Below, one piece after another: positions 55,224 through 64,000 of a stretch of 64,000 bases of DNA. A program made the translations under genes and the position numbers. The notes beneath the pieces are model-generated. The model saw only the letters and a program-made list of their open reading frames with translations. It did not search any database and was not told the DNA's origin. The first letter of the stretch is position 1. Each line of letters opens with the position of its first letter. The DNA comes from Rhododendron vialii. Taxonomy: Eukaryota; Streptophyta; Magnoliopsida; Ericales; Ericaceae. The stretch covers positions 26,144,561 through 26,208,560 of the forward strand of contig NC_080564.1 in assembly GCF_030253575.1 (NCBI RefSeq). The letters run 5' to 3'.

Positions 55224-55856
55224 TAGGGCTGTAAATGAACTGAGTCATTCGCGAACCGTTCGAGGCTCGGTTCGGTAAGAGCTCGTTTGAGTTCGATTCG
55301 TCTGCTAAACGAACTGAACCTCAACCTCAATTCTAGGCTCGTTTCGTAAATGAGCCGAACCTGAGCCTAATGGTATTCGGCTCGGTTAGGTTCGTGAACC
55401 TATACTTAAATTTAATTAATAATTCAATAGGTGTCTATTTGTAAATGTAAAAAAATTTAAGGTTGTATATATAATTCAATATTTATTTTTCTCCCAAATT
55501 CTATACGATCAATGAGAGAATTTGAGTTCGCTTGAGTTTAATGAGTTTAGCCGAATCAAATTTGAGTCTTGACGAGCTCAATTCGAGCTTAGATTCGGCT
55601 CAACTCGATTCATTTGAGTTTAACGAGCCAAACTCAAGCCAAGATGTTCAAGTTCGAATCGAACCCGAGCCGAACTCAAGCCAGACTAGTATCTTAACAA
55701 ACCCAATAGAGCCGAACCCGAGCCTTGAAAATTTTAACGAGCTGAACTCGAGCCAAGTTGTTCAGGCTCGAATCGAACTCGAGCCGAACTCAAACCTTAA
55801 CGAACCCGAGCCGAACTTAACAGGGTTCGGCTCGATTCGGTTCGTTTACAGCCCTA
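55224..55856. mobile_element. hAT-type MITE with perfect 8-bp target duplication
   Basis: TAGGGCTGTAAATGAAC and GTTCGTTTACAGCCCTA are the termini. Perfect 8-bp direct repeats GCCAATAG flank it (55216-55223, 55857-55864). The interior is rich in CGAGCCGAAC/GTTCGGCTCG repeats; the frame 55532-55864 is the repetitive subterminal region read as protein and is not a gene. Confidence 0.9.
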
Positions 55857-55864
55857 GCCAATAG

Positions 55865-56169
55865 CCATTGCTTGCTTCCAAAGATTTTCCAAAACACATA
55901 CAATTGAATAAAAAATAGTCTACTTACTATAAAAACCAATTCACTGCTATAGATTCACCGAACATGTGTTGGGCATTCCATCAAACACCTTATTGGCTAC
56001 ATAAAAAAGGTAGCGAGTACATGAGAAGGAAGGAAGCTAGAGATAGGAACCACTGGTTTAAACAAAGCAGTATGAATAATTTTGCAGAGACGTCATGGCC
56101 GTCGTCTACTTCGTCGAACCACACCCAACCCATTTTCTATTGCCTGCGTGGAGAGAGAGAGAGAGAGCG

Positions 56170-56203
<34 letters not shown>

Positions 56204-56685
56204 TACACGAAGCAAGGGGGAACGTAGTTTTGAGAGAGAATTTTATTTAAGATTCCTTCCTCCCTCACTAAAATGCCACTCAAATGTAATATATTTACCA
56301 AAATGTCATGTTGTAAGATCCAACGGTTATAACGTATTGAAAACTTAATCTAACGGCTAAAAATGTGCTCTTGTTTGTATGTGTACATAATTTTTGAAAT
56401 ATTCCCTTTAAGATACCGTTCTATTTTATAATATAGTTTATTTTGTACATGTGCAATATTATTTTACGTGTGTTCTTTCATATACATATATTCTAAAGAA
56501 TTTTAACTAAAGTTGTAAATAGTATCAAACCAAAAATGGCATGATTTTAAGCAAATCGGGTTAATATAAAGTATATGTTTTAAGATTAACATGGGTTTTT
56601 TGATATGACCCAAAATGACACGAAACTAGAAATTTTGCGTTGGTCATGGGACAAATTCTCAACCAATCCCACTTGACAATTGAGG
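55865..56685. other. Intergenic, with a GA microsatellite at 56151-56201
   Basis: GA units are interrupted by two GAGC steps. Overlapping frames through the tract are low-complexity artefacts. No gene seen. Confidence 0.5.
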
Positions 56686-56915
56686 GGGTGTTCCGGATGC
56701 GCAGTAAAAAGAAGGTTTTTTAAACTCAAATATAATGAAAATGAAAAATAATTTTTTAATTTTTTATTATACCGTTTAAAAGATCTCGATGAGATCTATC
56801 AAACAAAATCCATATTGGTAGAAAAATTATTTACGTAAACACATGATTTTTAAACTTGAAAAACTTTCTTTTCAAAAAAAAACTTTTAAATAGAAAGTGG
56901 AACACCCTCTGAATA
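56686..56915. mobile_element. MITE, family D (copy 2)
   Basis: Termini GGGGGTGTTCC and GGAACACCCTC are inverted and flanked by TGA on both sides. The interior matches the copy at 53974-54225 (TATAATGAAAATGAAAAATA, AAAAGATCTCGATGAGATCT). The 3-bp flank suggests a Tourist-like origin. Confidence 0.65.
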
Positions 56916-57656
56916 TGTTTTAACACGAAATAACCTACGCAGTCTCAAAATCGATGAGGCAGTTGAGTATGTCAACGATTTTCAAACTACAGATTAAGGC
57001 GGGTTGGGCGGGATCGAGGAAAGTTTCAAAACAAAATAAGAAATTTCAAATAAAATAGCAAAAATATGAGTACGAGATAAACAAGGGTCATGTTAACAAA
57101 AAAAAAAAAAAAAACTATCTAGGTCATTGAATGCCAAAAAATAATATTAACAGCATTATCAAATTAGATTTTAAAAGTTCAATGGAAATGTGTATAGTAT
57201 TTTTCAACACAGATATGTAACAGGTTGGATTCATTGCGGGTCTTAACCCGCAAGTCAACTCAATCGCTCTCCACAAAACTTATCACCCACATTAGCTAAT
57301 CCGTTCATCCTCTCCAACCGTGGCTGTCGGTGCAAGTTAGGTAGGGTTAAGTTAGTTTAGCTGGTTGGTAGTTTTTTTTTTTTACGCCTCTATACAAAGT
57401 ACTCAAAATGACGCGATACGGTGCTCACCCTCACTCTTGTGTGGATGTGACAGAATGAGCAACATCTCGAATGAAGGTAGTAAAGATGAGACAAAATAAG
57501 TATTTGAATATTCATCTCAACAAAAAATACATCGTGGGAAATTACAAATGTTACACCATTTTTTAGAGTAATGATTGGAAAGAAATAAAATAATGATTAG
57601 AATTTAAAATTTAAAACCCTTAAACGAATGGGGTCATAATGACTGTTTTTTGGAAA
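56916..57656. other. Intergenic, nothing recognised
   Basis: AT-rich sequence with homopolymer A and T runs. No gene or RNA recognised. Confidence 0.5.
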
Positions 57657-57661
57657 TTGAT

Positions 57662-58870
57662 TGTAACGCCCGGATTTTTCGAAGACGTTAAAGAATGCAT
57701 TTTTCCAAAGTGATCTCATTTATTTAGTACGAATAACGAGAAACAAATTTTTAGGTTTAGATACGACGATCAATATATATATATAGGTTCAAGGGACACC
57801 AAAAAAACACCTAAAAAAACACCTCAAATCTCAATCTCATAGTTTCCGACCAAATTTTTATGATCCGAACCGTTCAATGTGTGCAGAATGTGATTTTAAA
57901 GGTGCCCGCGAGAAATTAGCAAAAAAAAAAAGACTGAAAAAGGCTTGATTTGAGCAGTTTTTATTTGAACCGTTTAATAAAAAACTGTTCGAAACTGTTC
58001 AGATCAAGCCCTTCTCGGTCATTTGTTTTGCTGATTTCTCGCGAGTACCCTTAAAATCACATTGTGATCACATTGAGCGGCTTAGATCATCAAAATTTGA
58101 TCGAGAACTATGAGGTATTTTTTTGGGTTCCCCGAATATATATAATAAGTTCACAATTATTACAATTCTCGAATACTATGAATTCTCAAAATAAAGTTTA
58201 TTTAAATTAAACAGAGCAATTAGGATAAGGCAACCAAGGCCCTTTAACTTCTTCCTCCGCAATGTTGACTTCAGTCGGATCAATCGGTGCTCCTGTTTCT
58301 CCTTCGATACCTGGCATTTGAACACCGAAATATGTACTACCATGAGCATAAAACGCTCAATAGATAAATCCTACTCCTACTTAACCCACACGTATCTAAA
58401 GGCTTTCATTTTATGCCACTCATGAGTAGATAACATTACATGTGTCTAAAGGCTTTCAACAATATTGATCTGACCAAAAGCTAAGAGCATTGTTGGCAGT
58501 TTCCCAAGAAAAGAAATAACAATTCTTTGCAAATAATAAGTTTCAATTGAACTACACAGGTGTCATCTCTATCTAATATAATAGAGGATAAAAAATATTG
58601 GTGTCATTCTACGACAAAGTGTGGTCACTCCAAAATGAAGGTGGTCGATCGGTGCTATTCTAATTCAACGGAAAACTCCATTTTCGTTCGTTTAAGCTTC
58701 TGGATACCATAAACTACTAGATTAAGCAAATAAAAAGGGTTTGGTAGGATAACCTACCTTAATTCCTGCAGATTAAGCTAGAATCGGAGGGATTCGGGTG
58801 GGTTACGGTGGCGTCAAGCGGCGGCCGAACTCCTTCTCCTTCTCCTTCTCTGCAACTTCTCTTCTAAAAT

Positions 58871-58912
<42 letters not shown>

Positions 58913-59253
58913 TTGTGTAGTGTGAAGGAGGGGATAGAGGTACTCGTAAGAGGTTGGGAATCATTTGTGCTTCGGGAAGAAGAATTGGAGGCAGAGGTAA
59001 GTAATTAGAGAAAAACTGTTAGAGAATGGGTGCGACAAAGATGCAGGGTAAGGTTTGTATATATATATAGAAGACAACTACATACTCACATACATATACT
59101 CGTTTATCATACACGAACACTTTCTCATGTGCGCGCATACTTGTACACTGACAAAATTTTATAAAATGAAATCCACGCTAAATGAAGCGATAATTATTTG
59201 AATTACGACATTTATTTATTGAAAGAAATATTCTAAAATTTCAGATCGTTACA
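57662..59253. mobile_element. Solo LTR, Gypsy-type (1.59 kb)
   Basis: Begins TGTAACGCCCGGATTTTTCG and ends TTTCAGATCGTTACA, the TGTAAC...GTTACA ends usual for Gypsy chromovirus LTRs. A perfect 5-bp duplication TTGAT flanks it (57657-57661, 59254-59258). No gag-pol or second LTR. A family C MITE (57787-58137) and a CT run (58872-58909) lie inside. Confidence 0.88.
57787..58137. mobile_element. Foldback MITE, family C (copy 5), nested in the solo LTR
   Basis: TTCAAGGGACACCAAAAAAA / TTTTTTTGGGTTCCC outer arms and ATGATCCGAACCGTTCAATG / CATTGAGCGGCTTAGATCAT inner arms, centre near 57972. It lies wholly inside the solo LTR, so it is younger than that LTR. Confidence 0.7.
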
Positions 59254-59258
59254 TTGAT

Positions 59259-60136
59259 TGTCTATTTGTTCAAAAGGAAACATCAATATTGAATGGTAGG
59301 ACTGCAACATCCAATCAAACTAGTATGTGTGCTTAGGGCGGCAATGATATACTATAGCTAGTGAGGTAACATCTAATCAACTTAATTTCTCGTACCAACT
59401 CAGAATTTCTTAAAACGTGAATCTTTTGGATCTAAAAAAAAGAACTCTCTCTCTTTTTTGGCTCCGCAGAGTTAGTAATGTAAATTATAGTCAGTTAGTT
59501 TTAAATTCCAATCAAATAAAGAAAACTGAGGAGTTAGGCGTGACTATTGAAATGCGAGGGGCTCTCATAATGTGCATGATGAGTTCAGCTTTCATCGAAC
59601 CCATCACACACCGGTTGGTTCGGGGTAGGGATTTGGCATTCTGATCCCAATGAAATTTTTCACGGGCTCTAGGGTGTAGTTTTTTTTTGATCGGCCTAGG
59701 GTGTACTCCAGTTGTTTGGTCGGAGATTTCAGGATTCGGGTTGGACTCCCCAGTGGGCCTGTCGATTGAGAGCCACATGTGAAAACGACAAGTTCAATGA
59801 AAATTTGGGCCACTTGTGTAGGCCTCTGACCTCCACAAGTACTAAAAGGGCTAGATGCCCAAGACTGCTATAACTTGGGCTGCTGGGCCACATATGGGCT
59901 CAAACTTCAAACTCCAAATCCAACTGCAAATATACCAAATGGAATACGAAATCAGCACAAATCAATCTTGTTTCATCAAGAAGCAATTACAGTATGATGC
60001 GGAATGCTCAATTTTGTCTCCACATAGGATTGATTATGCATCACCAACATCATAAGCATTCACAAACATCATGTATCATTCCTCCCCCCCGCCCTACTTT
60101 AGGGGGGGAAATTAGTTACAAAATGTGTGTATGGAT

Positions 60137-60172
<36 letters not shown>

Positions 60173-60240
60173 GATATGGAAGAAACGCAAAACTTAGAAA
60201 TTTGGAAGAGGGAAGGTAAGAAAAAGATAGTATGAGGGAC
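59259..60240. other. Upstream region of the NPF gene
   Basis: No coding exon recognised. A CT run at about 60139-60169 lies 70-100 bp before the NPF start codon and probably belongs to its core promoter or leader. Frames at 59417-60055 have no domain. Confidence 0.45.
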
Positions 60241-63200
60241 ATGGAGGGGGAGGATCGAAGAGATCCTCCGTCACAAGGGGAGAACTTCCTTCTCAATCCC
60301 CATTCTTCTCCAAGAAAACCAGGAGGATGGAAAGCAATCGCATATATTCTAGGTAAAATATCAATCATTTTTTAAATTAGTCCGAAATGTAGGTATGCAT
60401 AATTTGGAAAGTAATTGAATTTTTGTATTTGGTGGTGTTTTGAAGGTAACGAATCGTTTGAGAAATTGGCTTCTATGAGTTTGATAGCCAATATAACAGT
60501 GTATCTGCGTACCGAATATAACATGGAAGGGATATTTCTGGTAAATGTGGTTAGCATATGGTCTGGCTCCTCCAGTTTTACATCATTAGCCGGTGCTTTC
60601 CTCTCTGATGCTTATCTAGGCAGGTTCCTCACCCTCCTGTTTGGATCAATCTCCTCATTTCTGGTACCATTTTATTTATTTTCTTCTTTTCTGTCCCTCC
60701 TCCTCCTCCTCTTCTTCTTCTTCTTCTTCTTTTTTGTTTTTTTTTTTTAAAACTTTTCTGCCTCTATTTTGCTATTTCTTGTTTCTAATTACTCAATCGG
60801 AAATGTGAAAAAAAAGGTTGGTAAGTTGTTTCATCTGGTTTTATATTTAGGAAATATTAATTGTTCTTCTTATCTTGCTGAGAGGAACGCACTTCTTCAT
60901 ATCTTTGTTTCACAAACAACAAAAATGCTACCAATTGAAAACATTATTTGATTAATATTTATACATTCACATTCACTCCCTTCCTTTTTCTTTTCCTTCT
61001 CTTGACGTACACGGCAGAACTCCATATTTGTGAAAGTAATTATTCTACTGGCGTATTGCGTGGATACAGATTTTAGATTCTAACTTCTAATTCTACTGCA
61101 GATTGTAGATTTTAGTAAACGCAGATAGATATGTTTATCATAGCTATAAAATTACAATTGAAGGGCTCAATGAGCCTGACTCTTAGAGATTTTTGGGATA
61201 GTATGACCCAAATTATTACAGAACAGTTGTCCTCAAAAAAGGAGAAATGACGCATGGATTGATATATCCATGATCAATCTCAATATCAGCCACTCAAAGC
61301 TATGTGTAAAGATAAGAGCATGTGACGATGGGGTCTATCAAGTGTACCCGGCATCTTTATCTCATTTTCATTTGAATTTGGGTGTAATTTGAATTTCATT
61401 TGTATCTTACAAATAATACAAGTATTTTACACACTACAAATTTTGGTACTCGACTTTAACTAAGCACCTTAAGCAAGAAGTCAGCACACCATCTTAGAAA
61501 GATAAGAGAGGAAGGTGACTCGTTCAAGAATGAACTCAAATAGGCCCAAGTATGGTAAGAAACTATATGAGTGATTTGTTTTTTGTTTTTTTTACCACAT
61601 TTCTTAGAACCTCCAAGTGCAGCACGTTTCTAGGGGATTTTATTAGTTAATCCTGAAATCAGAGAAGCCCAAATTTCTTTAAAAAGGAATGCAATAGTAA
61701 ATGTCTTGAGCATCAATATTTTACTTCAAAACAATTAACCAAGTTGGTATCTCAAAAGGGCATGGGAATGGTAGCCCTAACAGCAGGATTACCAAATCTT
61801 AGGCCCCCATCATGTCCAGAGGAATCGGACTGCACCCAGCCTAAGCCATGGCAACTCAGCGTCCTCTTTGGTGGTCTTGCCCTACTTGCCCTCGGCTCGG
61901 GCGGCATCCGGTCGTGTAACATAGCCTTCGGGGCCGATCAATTCGACACCAAAACAGAGAAAGGAAGAACACAGCTCAAGAGCTTCTTCAACTGGTGGTA
62001 CTTCTCGTTTACCGTCGCTCTCCTGATAGCGCTCACCGTCGTCGTCTACGTCCAGACTAACGTCAGTTGGTTTCTGGGGTTCGTCATTCCCACCGCGTGT
62101 CTTGCCGTCTCCATCACCATTTTCTTGCTTGGACGCCGTGTTTACGTTTGCATGAAGCCGCAGGGGAGCGTCTTCGTTGACATTTGCAAGGTTATCATCG
62201 CGGCCTGGAGAAAGAGGAAGGTAATGTCGACATTTTAAGATGCTCTAATACTATTATCTACTCTCCCACATAAAGGCCAGCCCCAGTTTGGGTGTTCCCA
62301 AAAAACTGAAGCTGTATGGATTTTTTGGTTGCCCAAATTGTCCCGTATCAGTAGGAAAATCGGTACTTTAGCCGGTACGGTATACAGAACCTTGTAACCA
62401 ATTGAAAACATGGAAATTCATTCCCAAACAGGTAACCGCAGGACCAGAATCCGCCTTCTACAACCCTCCCGAATCTGAATCGGAGCAACAAAACACCGTG
62501 CCCCCCACCGATAGGTTCAAGTACCTCGACAAGGCGGCTATTATACTTGATCCAAATGAACTAAATCCTGAAGGTTTTCCCGGCAACAATTGGAGGCTCT
62601 GCAGTATCCAACAAGTCGAAAGACTGAAATGCCTAGTCGGGATCGTCCCCGTTTGGTTCACGGGGATCGCTTGTTTCATCGCGATGGACCAAATGAACAC
62701 GTTCGGAATCCTCCAAGCCATCCAGTCCAACACCACAATCCACAACTTCAAAGTCCCACCCGGGTGGATGGGGCTCACGTCGATGATCTCTCTCGCCACT
62801 TGGATCTTCATCTACGAGTGCATATACGTCGCTTGTGCCAGAAAATTAACAGGAAAAGAGGACGTCAGGTTCTCCACAAAGCAGAAAATCAGAGTCGGGA
62901 TCGTCATGTCGATCCTTTGCATGCTTGTGGCAGGTTTCATGGAAAGAAAACGTCGTGAAGCCGCTTTAGAAACCGGATCTTTCGTTTCCCCTGTCAGCAT
63001 TGCCCTGCTTTTGCCCCAGTTTGTGTTGTCAGGTTTGCTGGAGGCTTTCGCAGCCGTGGCAATAATGGAGTTCTTCAACAACCAAGTTCCGGAAAGCATG
63101 CGGAGCGTGGCCGGGTCCGTTTTCTTCCTCAGCCTGTCGATGGCGAGTTACTTGAACTCGGTGCTCGTGAACGTGGTTCACGCGTTGAGCGGGAGGAATG

Positions 63201-63430
63201 GGAGATCCCCGTGGTTGGGGGGCCGCGACCTTAATGCTAACAGGCTTGATTACTTCTACTTCACCGTTGCCGCTCTGGGGGTTGTCAATTTCGCCTACTT
63301 CAATCTGTTTGCGCACCGGTACGTGTTTGTTGATGTTGGTAGCAGGGAGAGAGAGGCGACCGAGAGATTGAATGAGCCGAGCCAAGTTCGTAACGTAAAT
63401 TCAACAGCACAATTTTGCAAGCAAGTTTAA
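60241..63430 (+). CDS. NPF2-like: NPF (NRT1/PTR family) proton-coupled transporter, NPF2 type
   Basis: Exons 60241-60352, 60446-60663, 61759-62220 and 62432-63430 join in frame to 596 aa, normal for the family. GT-AG introns are 93, 1095 and 211 bp. Exon 1 ends KPGGWKAIAYILG and exon 2 opens NESFEKL, so the ExxEK proton-coupling motif of helix 1 is at 40-44. Other family landmarks: SDAYLGRF, GSGGIRSCNIAFGADQFD, FFNWWYFSF, DRFKYLDKAAI after the central cytosolic loop, and NNQVPESMRSVAGSVFFL. Sequence style is closest to NPF2 members (NRT1.7/GTR group), plasma-membrane carriers of nitrate or glucosinolate-type anions. The substrate here is not determinable. ATG 60241 is in frame with WKAIAYILG and follows a CT-rich leader. 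Twelve membrane helices are expected. A CACTA terminus starts about 30 bp after the stop. Confidence 0.92.
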
Positions 63431-63462
63431 GGATTATAACTATACAGCCACAGAATACACGA

Positions 63463-63566
63463 CATTTTAGTGACAACTTCACTATTGTCACCAAAAGTAT
63501 GATTTTAGTGACGATTTTTAAGTTGTCACCAAGATTTTTTTGTCACAAAACATTTTTCTTGTAGTG
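63463..63566 (-). mobile_element. CACTA-type transposon terminus (fragment)
   Basis: On the minus strand the segment begins CACTACAAGAAAAATG, the standard plant CACTA end. It carries at least five subterminal TTGTCACCAAAA/TTTTAGTGACAA units in alternating orientation. Only this end is visible; it begins within the likely 3' UTR of the NPF gene. Confidence 0.7.
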
Positions 63567-64000
63567 CCTAAAATTATACTCCTACTATATAGCTCCATCA
63601 AATAAATGTATTTGTTTGATCTAATCTTATAATATTTCATTTAGAGTTAAAGAAGCTAAATTTTAAATAAAAATTAGACATTTGGATGAAGCATTTACAG
63701 TTACTTACAAGGCCACTCAAAAGATTTTTTTGTTTTAATTACTCAACCGTTCAAATTATTTGGGCGGGACCCTAAAGTTGACTCCGCAAATCAATTTGTA
63801 CACTATCTGTGCCCTTCAATCAGGACCCATATTTTTGTCACGTTGGGACCTCATAAATTTAAAATCAAGGCGATTCTTTGGAAAGGATCACTTCTGCACA
63901 TGAGGTTTGAACTGAACAGTACAGTTCAAATTCTGAAGGATCACTAGATACGGATAAATCTAAGCAGCTATCTTTGACTGGACAAATGTCCCCTGGTCAC
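63567..64000. other. Intergenic, nothing recognised
   Basis: AT-rich sequence to the end of the window with no frame of note. Confidence 0.5.

Noticed and set aside
55532..55864. 110-codon frame rich in Asn, Ser, Glu and Leu
   Set aside because: It is the subterminal repeat array of the hAT MITE read as protein and crosses the element end.
62402..62431. Extra N-terminal codons before NPF exon 4
   Set aside because: They precede an AG acceptor at 62430-62431 and are intronic.

Overview
This is a stretch of a flowering-plant nuclear genome, almost certainly a eudicot. Five intron-containing plant genes lie in AT-rich DNA crowded with miniature inverted-repeat elements (MITEs), solo LTRs, a decayed Copia element and microsatellites. 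The family or genus cannot be fixed from the sequence alone. All exon models below were read by eye from splice sites and protein-family knowledge; no transcript data were used.

Layout. (1) 1-9.1 kb holds only repeats: several foldback MITE families (here called A, B and C), a hAT-type MITE with a perfect 8-bp target duplication, Stowaway-like MITEs and a 1.9-kb element with long terminal inverted repeats. (2) 9.36-12.07 kb, plus strand: a three-exon HD-Zip class I transcription factor (HAT5-like, 312 aa) with a 28-codon upstream ORF in its leader. (3) 12.1-21.9 kb: no gene found; more copies of families A, B and C and a CACTA-type terminus. (4) 21.94-39.27 kb, minus strand: one five-exon gene for a plastid HPP-family membrane protein (232 aa, NITR2 nitrite-transporter type). 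Its two large introns (9.5 and 6.2 kb) contain two solo LTRs, a Mutator-like element, remnants of a hAT transposase, a Copia element with a truncated 3' LTR, a LINE-like tail and several MITEs. (5) 43.77-44.99 kb, plus strand: a two-exon short-chain dehydrogenase/reductase (268 aa). (6) 45.47-51.16 kb, minus strand: a thirteen-exon LRR receptor-like kinase (601 aa) of the FEI/At5g62710 type, convergent with the SDR gene. (7) 51.2-60.2 kb: repeats only, including a hAT-type MITE with a perfect 8-bp target duplication and a 1.6-kb solo LTR. (8) 60.24-63.43 kb, plus strand: a four-exon NPF/NRT1-PTR transporter (596 aa, NPF2 type), with a CACTA terminus about 30 bp past its stop codon.

How the genes relate. 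Plant genes are not in operons, but the order HPP - LRR-RLK - NPF2 recalls the Arabidopsis chromosome 5 block At5g62720 - At5g62710 - At5g62680, so this looks like conserved microsynteny expanded by transposons. Two of the products are, by family, nitrogen-related transporters (plastid nitrite for HPP/NITR2; nitrate or glucosinolate-type substrates for NPF2). Whether the neighbourhood has functional meaning is unknown.

The most notable points are the HPP gene that appears intact although its introns are stuffed with nested transposons, the HD-Zip upstream ORF, and the Copia element caught between two nearly identical 0.9-kb hAT-derived repeats, one of which preserves the empty insertion site.
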